Assembly: GCA_010015675.1 (NCBI GenBank)
Contig: ML977012.1
Location: forward strand, 35,238 to 99,237
DNA: 64,000 bases
Reading direction: 5' to 3'
Source of the DNA: Byssothecium circinans
Taxonomy: Eukaryota; Ascomycota; Dothideomycetes; Pleosporales; Massarinaceae
The notes beneath the pieces were generated by a model. It had not been told where the DNA came from. It did no database searches and saw nothing but the letters and a program-made list of their open reading frames with translations. Positions 12,608-23,103 of the stretch are shown piece by piece (within the stretch, counting starts at the first letter, position 1; every line of letters starts with the position of its first letter). The translations under genes and the position numbers were made by a program.

Positions 12608-14325
12608 CACCAACTCATTCAGTATTATAGATAGCTCTTCTATAACAATGCCTCGACGTCAATTTGTTTGTTTCCGTCACTGTTTCCACGCTCCCCACAA
12701 AAGTTCCTGGAATTAACCGGGATCTTGGTAGACACATGGCGGGGAGCTAATCTTGTTGAAACAGTGTCAGCGCAAACATGACGGGTTGTCCATATCGTGC
12801 ATGATCTACGCTTCTCGATTAGGGATAACGCATAGGGGTTATTGCATTGTTGGGGTACTGTCCTCATGGCTTTTCTAGGCTCGCATATGGTACTACGGTA
12901 AAATGCGAGCGGATGAAGACAGCATAGAGTTGATTAGAGATCCCAGACCTGGCTACGGTGGAAAAGAAATTGAGGAGCATATGGGTAGGGAAAGTGGGTC
13001 CTGTGTCCCGTCTCGCGGGAGGATGAGTGGATGTTTATGCTAAGCTTTTACCGAGGGTAATAAGCTTTACATCGATCGCGGGTGCTGTGATGCTAGACTG
13101 CACACAGCATCGTATGGAGGGAATAAAGTAAACATTATGGTAGATATGAGTGGTGGCTTAGCGTGAAGGATCGGCTTCCACGACGGCGTTCAGTTTTGGA
13201 CTTTGTTAGAGGTGTATGCGTGATGGAATGACTGAAGACATGGGCCAGGAAAGCCACTGCTTCAGAAGCTGCTCAGAATACTCAGTGGGAAGACGAATGG
13301 ATTTTGTATGAGTCTGGAGGTGATGTATAGGTAGGTCGAGGACTACCATGGTAGAGGCGTTTAGAGCCACACCAGGTATCATGACTTGCGGAAGTTGCCA
13401 ATGCGCATTCACTCTTTATAAATCCAAAAATATCTGTTGAAAAGGAGTGGCCTGGTAGTGCTGAATGCATTGAATATCCACTGACCTGGTGAGAAGGAGG
13501 GCAGCGAGGTGAAGCTGTTGGAGGGAACTCGAAGAAAAAGAGGCGTCCGAGGTACGTTCAATTGGCTAATTCTATGTTTATTCATCAGCCCTCTGCGACA
13601 TCCTCAGCTTGACTGGCAACGTCAACTCTCCTTTTCCGCTCTTCTAAAACCGCTGCAAAACTCTTCTTCAAGTGCTGTTCCGCGAAATCAATACCAGTAG
13701 GGGGCGAGCAGAAGTACTCGAATTAGTGTTAAAATAGTCTCCAGTTTTGTATTAGTGTAGCAATCCTTTCACAAATTCACAAGCTTATAGAGATATAGTA
13801 GAAAGTGTTATATTTTAAGGCTTAATATATCTCTATTCTAACATGGTGCTTATCCTGACATAGTTATAACACGCTGTCAGTAATATCTCAGCCAATATAT
13901 GTCTTAGCAGTAACTTATTTTAAGCCTAATATATGTTATATTAGATCTATAGCGTATAAAGGGCCTTATTTAGTGTTCAACCAGCCTTAGCAAGCTCAGT
14001 AGTAGCCGTATAAGGTGGTTATTAACGCTACAACGCTGCATATAGTGCAGGAATGCTCAGGAGGTTAACATTCTATAAAACTAATATCCCTACGCTGCAC
14101 TACGTAGCCTAGGGCTATGCGCTAAGGGTGGTAAGGTAGTGAACGTTAATAAGTATTAATAGCAAGTGCCCATCATAGCTCCTTCCTAAATAGTAGGTTA
14201 GTGGGTGTGTTAATATTATATTAGAAGCATATTAACACTATGTCAACACCATGCTAACACCATTTCAAGCTCAAATCATGTTAGGGCTAACATGTAGGAG
14301 CAACTATATCAATCCTTGCTATATC
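12608..14325. other. Intergenic region with AT-rich, repeat-like core
   Basis: No gene was recognised. From about 13700 to 14320 the composition shifts sharply to A+T with many TATA, TTAA and TAATA runs and many stops in all frames, unlike the flanking coding DNA. This resembles RIP-degraded repeat remnants of ascomycete genomes. No terminal repeats were found, so the element type is unknown. Confidence 0.5.
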
Positions 14326-14760
14326 TCAATCATTGACATCATCTTTCAAACGTTGTTGATATAATTCAACCACTGCTGCTTGCCCCCTACTGGTATGGCG
14401 TACGATGTTCAGCTTCGAGAGAACTCCAGTCTTCTGAATTAGAACTCCCCGGTCCTCCGCCGCGGTAACGGCTGAAAAATCTCCGATTTTAGTACATTTT
14501 CCTATGACGGTTACTACATGCACGCTTTGAGATGGCGTATCCCATTGGCTTACCCAGCCTTGTGAGTGACTGAACGCCGCCCTCAACTTTCCGAAAAGAT
14601 ATGTAAGGTATCGTCCCTTTCGTCTTTTCGACGCTACAGCCACCAGTACTCGACAACACGCTCCTGTATCGGATCACTCGCGTACTTAAACCCATTCACG
14701 ATTGTAAACTTCCCCAAAGAGTGGTCGTTCAATCGGTATGCAATACCGTAATATTATAGT
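14326..14760 (-). pseudogene. Probable remnant of an unidentified gene
   Basis: On the minus strand an upstream fragment (FKYASDPIQERVVEYWW) stops, and a shifted frame then continues from 14643 to 14326 (VASKRRKGRYLTYLFGKL to the C-terminal QRLKDDVND). The junction shows no convincing intron. The stretch lies directly beside the AT-rich island. The parent family was not recognised. Confidence 0.25.
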
Positions 14761-14888
14761 GCAACAGATACAGGGAGGTTAAGGCGCTTAATTGCTACTG
14801 TATCCGCCAGGACGGATCGACCCCGAGACCGGCCTAGGCTGCATCAAAGAGCTACCTACTTAGGCAACCCGGTGAACCGGTGGGCAAT

Positions 14889-16792
14889 ATGACTAAGTTA
14901 ACCAACTTTACTTTCGTGACGCACAAGGGTGCACGACCGGAGAAGCAGGAGCTTGTGAAGCCGCATCTGATGCGCGAGTCCCAAACGAAGAGAAGAGAAG
15001 CGAGACAGCGCCGGCAGCATACGTTGGGCGGGTTACCCGTGGGAAGGTTTGACGAATGGCAGGCTGACTTATTTCAGAAGATAACGCCCCGACGCCTCTG
15101 CAATCAGCAAGTGGAGAACAAGACACTCCGATGCTTATACCCCCGCAGCTGTCATTACCGTTTCATACCGTGCCGCCAAGAATACAGCCGGCAAGCCTTG
15201 CACAGGCTCAGGACTTTACTCCCACCGATCCAACTACTACTCCTGTTGCTTGGGATTTGAGACGGGAACCTCTTGAGTTTTCAAGTAGCGAAGCGTGTGC
15301 CAGTCCTCAATCAGCAGCCCTCAAGGCAGCTGAAGCCGAAGCTGAGAGAAGATATCGGCTTCCAGTCGGAGTGCCGGTTGATGCTATCTTCTCCGACATC
15401 TTCAAATCCCATTCTTCCAACCATAAAATTGAGGAACATCAATCCCCGAACGGCTCTGGACGCTCAATATACGAGCGTTCGCCAGTGATAACGCAGCAAC
15501 TCTAGTTCCGCCTGAATATGCATGTCTGGACCAATCAATAATGCTTGGGAATCTCCTCGACCAAATGAACGAGCCGTGCAATTATTACGGTTCAACACTA
15601 TTTATCGAGTAATCAGGACTCGCTTCCAATGAATCAATCAACTACTGGTCGAAGCAAGCAGCCACCAGTTCCGACCACACGATCTTAGTCACTGCGGCGG
15701 CATTGTCATACTGCGCATATCGAGACACGGCAAAAGATGCGTCGGGAGTAGGCCACGGCTTTTTCAAAGACCGTACATTGAGCATGATTAATCGAGCGTT
15801 GGAGAAGCCCGAAACTGCGACTTCCGATGACAACATTGCCGCTGTCACCTCTGTATGCATGTATGAGGTATGTGATGTCTACAATGTTAGGTAATGAGTG
15901 AGAACTAACTGTGGGAAGAATGTTCAAGGCAACAACGTTATCGTCACACACCTCAAGGGCCTTCGGCAGATGATTGACATACGGAAGAGCATGAACAACC
16001 TCAAATCAAGTGCGGTGCAACACATGAACGAGACGGCGTTACTGTAAGTCTAGAAGCTGTTTCTGGTTTGCCTGCTGATTTGAAAAAGACAGGACATGAT
16101 GTACGCAGCTTGCTCCAACATGCCTCCAATTATGTTCGAGGTCGAAGGACCGACCCTCCGAGATGTGCGAATGGGATGTCGTCTTGATACCTGTTTTTCA
16201 CAGTCACCGCTGCGTGTGCTCAACGATGCATTTTGTGCGGTGTCTGTACCAGAACTTAGCTCCAGCTCCGACACGCTGAAGGATGCTTTCGATGCTTTCG
16301 AAATGATGTGTATCGAAGCGTTTGATCCTGACATTGCATTAGATGAAGCTTTTTCTTTCAAGAGTCGCTACGAGGGGATTTGGGCTCGACTGCGACTTGG
16401 AGACGATAACGAGAGGCGTGAGGTGCCTGTGTCGACGAAAGATAAAGTCAAAGAAGCCATACATCTAACAGCCAAGATGCATTTCCGCGCAGTGGTTCTC
16501 AAGATACAACACGAAGAAGACATCAACACCGAAGATATGAAGAAGCTGCATGCAACTACGCGAAGCATTCCCCTGTGGTTCTTCAAAGTGGCACCCTATG
16601 TTTTTCTGTGGATGTAAGTGTTCCGGCTGCCAATGCTTTTGAGCGTCTCATGACTTCTTTAGACTTTTGACTGGCGGCGCGGCATCTGCAAAGCAGCCCC
16701 TCTACAGGCGGCATTTTGTGAGCGAGATCTTGCGTTTAGGAACGTCTCTAGGCATCTTCGATTGGCTGGCGTTCAAGCGTGAATCTACCTGA
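14889..16792 (+). pseudogene. Fungal transcription-factor-like gene, probably damaged
   Basis: The start (MTKLTNFTFVTHKGARPEKQ, then RRQHTLGG) is the typical N-terminus of ascomycete regulators that keep the fungal transcription-factor domain but lack a Zn2Cys6 cluster. The 3' part splices well: introns 15868-15918, 16044-16088 and 16614-16662 join VTSVCMYE, NVQGNNVIVTHLKGLRQMID, then MMYAACSNMPPIMFEVEGPT, then ILLTGGAASAKQPLYRR and FDWLAFKREST before the stop at 16792. Between about 15130 and 15480 the coding signal moves through different frames without clear introns, and an in-frame TAA lies at 15610-15612 inside otherwise good coding sequence. It may be a recent pseudogene, or have extra introns not resolved here. 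Confidence 0.45.
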
Positions 16793-17372
16793 TCGCTGCT
16801 GGAGGAAGTCTCGGTGCTGATGAGCGGTCAGAGACTGTTGAAAATTTCCTATGGTTGCAACAATACCTGAGACGAGATGGAGCTTGAAGTGGAACATTTC
16901 TTGGAAGAAAATCTTTGGACGATAGCTAAGAGCCGATCGCTGCTCCCAAGCACGCGGAGATATGCCGGCCAAGCCCGTCCCGCTGTCTTGGTTCGACGTG
17001 CAGGGGTAAGTTTAGCCGAGGCGAAACATTCAGAGTGATCTGCATACTGCCAGTTGGAAACATTGTGAAAAATGATTAAAGGATATTGGAGTAAGGGAAA
17101 CACACTATCGTTACTTAAGGCATGATTATTATTGTTAATAGTCTAGATGTCAGTATCTGTTGGCATGTATGTACAAATTGAACCTGCTGTGTATGGACTC
17201 TTAGTTCTTACGGCCCCGCTGCCGCCGCTTCCCTAGCGCAAATAAAGGGCCCGATACCTAATCGTGATTGGCATCCCGCAATATCAATATCTTTTCTTCA
17301 ACGGCGGCCCATCCAGCGGCCCTCTCTGTTACCATCTCTCCCTGCGTGGATTGCAGTCAATAGCCCTTCAAG
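16793..17372. other. Intergenic region and CDF promoter
   Basis: About 580 bp with nothing recognised apart from the likely promoter of the downstream metal transporter. Confidence 0.45.
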
Positions 17373-18782
17373 ATGAGTTCAGAATCGGATGTGTACCGCG
17401 CTATTTCTATGAAGCCGCACCCGTTCCATCAACATGCGCATCCAAACCCTCAGTCGCGCAATGCAAGCCCCGCCACAGTTGCCCGCGATGCCTCGCATCC
17501 CCAACATACGCACACGCCAAAAGACAATAAAGAAGGCGCTAGTACCGCCATCGAGACAACTGCTCCCACTGACCACTCCCACGACCCCGTAGCCCGAAAT
17601 GTGTCCTCGCACGAAAGCGACGTCGAGCGCCAGTCGCTCCCCCAGTACACGCGAGAAAACGATCCATATCACCTCGCCGCATCCCTCAAACCCGAGACTG
17701 AGATTGCTGAAATACGCGCCAACACGAGCAGAAAGCGCGATGGCTTTGGCCCCGTCACACTGAACAAGAAAGCGGGACAGGCTCGCAAGCTGGAGCAGTT
17801 CTACGAGGCGCAAAATGAGAACATCGAACGGCTCCTCAAGCCTGTGGATGACCATAGGCGTGATGCAAAAGAGGAAGAGGGCGCAAATCAGATGAAGTAC
17901 CGGATCGCTGTCATAGGCAGTTTCGTGGCAAATATTATTCTCGCGGTACTTCAACTCTACGCTGCAGCGAGTTCAAAGTCGCTCTCGCTGTTCACTACCA
18001 TGGCCGACTCACTTTTCGATCCCTTGTCAAATCTCACGCTCATCCTCAGCAATCGCGCTGTCAAGCGAGTCGATCCGAGGAAGTTCCCCTCTGGCAAGGC
18101 GCGCATCGAGACCGCAGGCAACATCTTCTTCTGCTTCCTTATGATCACCGTCTCCGTCGTCATCATCGTCGAATCAATCCGGACAGTCGCAGAACACAAA
18201 GGCAATGAAACCAACGACTTCTTTCTGCCCTCCGTAATCGCCGTCTGCATCGCCTTCGCCACGAAATTTAGTCTATTTTTGTACTGCTGGGCCATCCGCA
18301 ACAAGTACAGCCAGGTCCGTATCTTGTGGGAGGACCACCGCAACGATCTCTTTATCAATGGCTTCGGTGTCTTGACTAGTGTTGGAGGCGCCAAGTTGAA
18401 ATGGTGGTTGGATCCCATGGGCGCACTGATTCTCTCCGTGCTCATCATCTTCCTCTGGTCGCGGACATCGTACTCGGAATTCCAGCTCCTCATTGGCGTC
18501 TCGGCGGATACGCCCACTCTACAGCTCATCACCTACATCTCTATGACGCATTCGCCTTCGATCCGACAGATCGATACTGTGCGTGCATATCATTCGGGAC
18601 CGCGGCTTATTGTCGAGGTCGATATTGTTATGGATCCTGAAGATTCGCTAAGGAATACACACGACATTGCGGAGGAGCTACAGATCAAATTGGAGAGCCT
18701 CCCCGACGTCGAGCGGGCATATGTCCATGTTGATTTTGAGACTGATCATGCACCTGAGCACTTTTTGAAGAAGGAGCTGTGA
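17373..18782 (+). CDS. Cation diffusion facilitator, Mn-type
   Basis: Single exon, 469 residues. A hydrophilic, His-containing N-terminal region of about 165 residues precedes the membrane part, which begins near MKYRIAVIGSFVANIILAVL. Six membrane segments are expected. The first metal-binding motif is D212-S-L-F-D216 (TMADSLFDPLSN); the DxxxD form, instead of HxxxD, is the hallmark of manganese-type CDFs. The second site is in WWLDPMGALILS. The C-terminal cytoplasmic domain (LLIGVSADTPTLQLI; VRAYHSGPRLIVEVDIVMD; VERAYVHVDFETDH) is the ferredoxin-like CDF dimerisation domain. The protein exchanges Mn2+ (or a related divalent metal) for protons across an internal membrane. Substrate is inferred from the motif. 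Confidence 0.9.
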   Translation: MSSESDVYRAISMKPHPFHQHAHPNPQSRNASPATVARDASHPQHTHTPKDNKEGASTAIETTAPTDHSHDPVARNVSSHESDVERQSLPQYTRENDPYHLAASLKPETEIAEIRANTSRKRDGFGPVTLNKKAGQARKLEQFYEAQNENIERLLKPVDDHRRDAKEEEGANQMKYRIAVIGSFVANIILAVLQLYAAASSKSLSLFTTMADSLFDPLSNLTLILSNRAVKRVDPRKFPSGKARIETAGNIFFCFLMITVSVVIIVESIRTVAEHKGNETNDFFLPSVIAVCIAFATKFSLFLYCWAIRNKYSQVRILWEDHRNDLFINGFGVLTSVGGAKLKWWLDPMGALILSVLIIFLWSRTSYSEFQLLIGVSADTPTLQLITYISMTHSPSIRQIDTVRAYHSGPRLIVEVDIVMDPEDSLRNTHDIAEELQIKLESLPDVERAYVHVDFETDHAPEHFLKKEL

Positions 18783-19295
18783 GGAGCTTGGATTGTACGG
18801 TTCTATTTTCTCTCTCTAGTTTTTGCATTGCGTAGGATCGGGTGGCGGCATGTTCGGCGTGTGCAAAAAGCGGGTGTGCTCACACTACATTAACATTAAC
18901 GATTCATAGATCCCCTAGAAACCACCCTCGCTAGATACATAATGCTCTAGTCTTAATTCATTTTTGTTCCGCAAGCCTGGGGCTACTGGCTTGTGTATAT
19001 GCATTGCGTAAGCGTGGGTTGGTGCGCCAGCTCACCCCACAGCGGGCGTCATCGCACGTGGAGAGCGGCAGCGAATCGAGTGAGATGTTGACCCTCCATC
19101 ACACACACCATCAGGTGCTCTCTCTCCCATACGAGATACACCTATGCAGCTTATCACGCCAGCTTCGCAGCTGTTCGATATGAAGATCACCTCTACATCT
19201 TCTCTGCAGCTCTTATCGTCGTCACTACACAATGGCATCGTCCCGTCGCGACATTCTCTTTTCTTCCAACATCTTTGCATGAATAACTAGTTAAT
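18783..19295. other. Intergenic region, nothing recognised
   Basis: About 510 bp containing the 3' end of the CDF gene and the promoter of the APH-like gene. No distinct element was identified. Confidence 0.4.
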
Positions 19296-20387
19296 ATGTC
19301 GCCGAATCTCCAAACCAATTTCTGGGCGCGTGTGGGCCTGCGGGACTCTGATCGAGATGTCTGTGTAAGAGCTATAGAACGTGTGTACAAAGTGAGTGAG
19401 GTTGAAGAGTTTGGGGATCAGGGATATTGCAGCTTTACACTTATGGTGACATTACCATCGTCGGAGCATTCGTTAATTGTGCAGCTACGACCTCGACAGC
19501 ATGATCTTGACCTCAACATCGCGGAAGAAGCGCGGAAGACGTATGGAAATCTTGCGCCGAGAGTGCGGGGATTGGACGTCAGACTACCGGGCGGGTTGAG
19601 CGCGTTTGAGATGGAATTAGTGGACGGTGTCCCTCTTTCGAAGATCAAAAGTACGGCATCGACAATGGATGAAGAATATTGGATGAAAAAGGTCAAGCTA
19701 GTGGAGTCCTTTGCCTCCTTTATCGCTCGCGCATGGCCCTCGCCCTCCAATCCAGCCGTATCGAGCCGACGCATAAGAGCGGATTCTCTAGTCTTCGATG
19801 GCCCGGGCTGGCTTTCACCATGCACTGGTGTCGTTGGCGCCAATATCGTTCCCAAGCTGCGGCAACTGGCTAGAGAACTGCCGGATCGAGGGTTACGGCT
19901 AAGGGCACAAGAGACGCTGGAAAGCCTGCTTCGTATCACAGAGTATCCAGTCGTTTTAAATCATGGGGACTTGATCCCGAGCAACATACTCGTAGATCCC
20001 GAAACCTGGGAAATCACTGGCCTGGTCGATTGGGCGGAAGCAGAAGTCCTTCCATTTGGGACGTGTCTGTATGGTCTTGAACATCTGCTTGGATCGATCG
20101 TGGACCATTATCCCTCTCCGTCTCTGATATACGCGTCACCGACCTCAAGGCCCAAGTTTGTGTATCACGAACGGGCTGAGGAGTTGAGACGGATGTTCTG
20201 GGGGACGCTTGTGGGAGAGGCTCCGGAGTTGAATAGGAGTCTAGGCGAAGTCAGGCTGATGCGGGATGTGGGTGTGTTGCTTTGGTCGGGATATGCGTGG
20301 GATGAGGGGAGAATTGATCGTGTTGTTAATGAGGTGGATGATGGCGAGGAGATCGCTTGTTTGAGGGCTTTTTTGGGAGTCGCTTGA
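19296..20387 (+). CDS. APH-fold phosphotransferase-like protein
   Basis: Single exon, 363 residues. The kinase-fold catalytic loop is at residues about 222-231 (NHGDLIPSN, with H223 and D225), followed by the metal-binding aspartate in GLVDWAEAEVLPFG. These are the signature motifs of the aminoglycoside phosphotransferase/choline-kinase superfamily. Such genes are numerous in filamentous fungi, with mostly unknown substrates, and the name should not be read as antibiotic resistance. The N-terminal lobe is less typical (an LIVQLRPRQHDLDLN strand carries a possible ATP-contacting region). The ATG chosen gives MSPNLQTNFWARVGL. The fold is well supported; the substrate is unknown. Confidence 0.8.
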   Translation: MSPNLQTNFWARVGLRDSDRDVCVRAIERVYKVSEVEEFGDQGYCSFTLMVTLPSSEHSLIVQLRPRQHDLDLNIAEEARKTYGNLAPRVRGLDVRLPGGLSAFEMELVDGVPLSKIKSTASTMDEEYWMKKVKLVESFASFIARAWPSPSNPAVSSRRIRADSLVFDGPGWLSPCTGVVGANIVPKLRQLARELPDRGLRLRAQETLESLLRITEYPVVLNHGDLIPSNILVDPETWEITGLVDWAEAEVLPFGTCLYGLEHLLGSIVDHYPSPSLIYASPTSRPKFVYHERAEELRRMFWGTLVGEAPELNRSLGEVRLMRDVGVLLWSGYAWDEGRIDRVVNEVDDGEEIACLRAFLGVA

Positions 20388-20886
20388 CGGAATTGATGGC
20401 CGCCCAGGCAATGGTTCGTCATCTCAAGCTGTGCAAAGCGTGGCCAGACTTCTACCACATGCCTATATTTTCTTTTGTAAAGCTCCTAACCGAGTCCTCA
20501 CTATTCGTATGGGCGATTGTTGTCATACGTCTGTTCACTCGGACTGTTTACTGCATACCGGGTAAGGGTCACACCTTCCTCTGTCCATTTGCACCTTCCC
20601 TCAAGTATGACACACGACATAGCAGGCAACCACACAACATCAGCAGAATTCTCTTCTCTGTTTACGCTCCATTCGTCTATTCTTCGGACTACATAGCCTC
20701 TGCCCGCGCCCTCGGATGCTGCGTTTGATCTCTAGCAGCTTCTGTCCACGCTGCGCGAACGGTCACCCACTGCGAAACCTGCGAGTAAAGAGCTGGGACA
20801 CACAGTACTGAAGCAAAAATCTTGGAAGAATTTCAGTCTGAGCTGTGGAGAACGTATTCAAACATTTAACCCGCGACGACACCACC
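20388..20886. other. Intergenic region, nothing recognised
   Basis: About 500 bp between two genes on the same strand, with no identifiable element. Confidence 0.4.
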
Positions 20887-22677
20887 ATGAGCACACCGGA
20901 TCAAGCTCCCGATCTCGACACGCCGACCACCAGCAGTGAAGCCACACCGGGCTCGGAACGCTCTCTGCACAGTACAATACATATCGTGCGGTCAGAAGAA
21001 GACCATGATGGCCTCGTCCAGCAGCCACCAAAGCTCACGCTCAAGCTGCGCACTCTCGCCGAAAAGCCCGCTCCTTCACCTACAGACGTGCAAACGGACC
21101 TACCCGATCCAGACAATGGAGCTCTAATAGGCGTGAGGCATGGCGACCAGATCAGTCAAGAGAAATTGACGAAGCATCTCAGATGGCTCGTCGCAACACC
21201 AGCTTCCTCGATACCAGCAAAGGCAACCGGCAGTATGAAAAACCCTATCGACGTTGATACGCTCAAGACGCCTTCGCCTCACAAATTTGTCAATCGACCT
21301 GTCGGTTACTTTGCGCCAATACCGCTGCAGTACCGTCCATCGCGACCTAACCTTGCCTCTCAGCTCACGACTCCGAATGGTGCTGCAATTATTTCGGGGA
21401 AGGTTGGCGGTCATGAGAGCCACGATATCTACAAGGCTTTCATAGCTAGGAGAAAGGTTAGCAGACTCCTAGTGCAAATAGTGCTGGACGCTGCAGCGTG
21501 TGGTTGCGACCTTGGACTTTTCTGTATAATGAGAAGCGCAGTGAGGAAATCTTGGATGAACTTTGCTGACTTTGAACCTTCTGCTTAGGTCACGACTCCA
21601 CCAGGTTTCGCCCAGCTTGCAACACAATTGAAGTCCCAAATCGGACGTCCTTCTGCTCCACGACCTACTGTTCATGTGTATCGGCCGAATGTGGTCTCAC
21701 CACAATGTGCATACCCATACCAGCCGTTCCCCGCCACCTACAGGACACCCATCAACGGTTATCCGATATTCACCAAGCAAAATGAGGAAGAGCTCCGCCA
21801 GCGAGCGTTACAGTATATCCGTGACGACTCACGGCCACGTCCACGGAAGCGACGTATTCCTGATGATCCAGACGAGACTAGTGGTTCTGAAAATGAGGAC
21901 ACACCGGGGGATGCAACTACGAGGAACCCCCACACACCCAAAAGGCGGAAAACGTCTTCTACTATCAGCACACCAAGCACCGGCGCATCGGAAGACGTCA
22001 TTTTCGATCGCAACTTGAGAATCACGGAGCTAGTCGAGCACACTCAGCTCGTCAGTGCGATGCTGATGTCGTACCCATATTCAAACGATCACGAAGGTCT
22101 TCGAGAAGACGTTTCCATGCTAATGGCTGCGTCTAATAAGAAAATGCAGACATGGCTCGCTGGTGAAGTAGCATGGGATGCTGATACGGAAGAGAGACGG
22201 CGGTTCTCGACGGCAGTGACCACACCGAGTCCAGACCTGAACAGAGCGGAGAGACCACAGGCGACGCATGCATACAAGAACAGCGGAGCCAGTCCCATCG
22301 CTGTACCCACTCAAGAGATGATGGAGGTAGAGCAGACGAAGAGAGAAGAGGAAATGAGGAAATATCTCTCCACCGACTCGGATTTCTGGAAGAAGCTTGA
22401 GGGACCAGACCCCGTGACGGCGACTATAGCGCACTCATCACCTGCACCGCTTGAATCAGCAGCGGACCAGATTCGGAAGCTGTCTTCTTCTGCGAATATA
22501 TACACCAAGGCGCAATCTATGCCGCCGCCACCGCCGCCGCCGCCACGACGAGCGGATGCGGCGCCTAAGCGATTGCTGCGTCCTTTGTTACCAAAGCCGA
22601 TACCTTCGGTGGCTTTCTTGTACCCGGTGGGTAAGGAAATGGTGCGTACGCTTGAGAGGAATAGGAGTGAGCCGTAG
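20887..22677 (+). CDS. Uncharacterised low-complexity, probably nuclear protein
   Basis: Predicted 552 residues from exons 20887-21456 and 21589-22677, with a 132-bp intron beginning GTTAGC. The frame is continuous across the splice (AFIARRK to VTTPPGFAQLATQL). The protein is Ser/Thr/Pro-rich. It has a basic cluster resembling a nuclear localisation signal (RPRKRRIPDDPDE; PKRRKTSS), a helical middle part (LRITELVEHTQLVSAMLM) and a polyproline run of eight near PPPPPPPPRRAD. Regions before the intron such as YKAFIARRK and FVNRPVGYFAPIP look conserved rather than disordered. No catalytic domain was recognised. Confidence 0.7.
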
Positions 22678-23103
22678 AGGATACGGATACGGATGGATGG
22701 TGAGTTTCTCGGTGCTCGGGAGAGGGACGGAGAGGAAGAGGAAGTGGAAGTGGATATGTATGGGATCATTGATGTGTGAGGTGGCATACTACACGCTGTG
22801 CAGTTAGGGCAGAAGTTTGGGCATACCTTCCAAAGTTTGAGAACTGTAGGAACGTGGAAACAGTTCTCAAAAGTGGGGAAAGCGGTACTGGAGTAGTCCG
22901 TCCATATGACGGTGCTCAAACCACACCAGGAGCAGAGGGAAGAAGATCAGATACGATGATGATGATGACGATGATCTTCACTTTTTCATAACGTAACACA
23001 CATACATCATCCCAGTCAATTGTATATTGCATATAGGGTATCATACCATACCAAACCAAACCAAACCAATCCCACCCTATTTCCTCCTCCCCCTTCCCCC
23101 AAT
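22678..23103. other. Convergent intergenic region
   Basis: About 425 bp between convergent genes. It contains a short ATG/ACG trinucleotide run near 22955-22972 and CCAAA repeats near 23053-23068; no gene was recognised. Confidence 0.4.

Noticed and set aside
14770..14890. Possible tRNA or small structured RNA near GGATCGACCCCGAG
   Set aside because: No cloverleaf with matching acceptor stem or T-loop consensus could be formed by eye.
17379..18532. Two 191-codon minus-strand frames opposite the CDF transporter
   Set aside because: Antisense shadows of a gene with clear CDF motifs and membrane segments.
19296..20387. Aminoglycoside resistance gene
   Set aside because: Only the APH fold is supported; such fungal kinase-like families are large, with no evidence for an antibiotic substrate.
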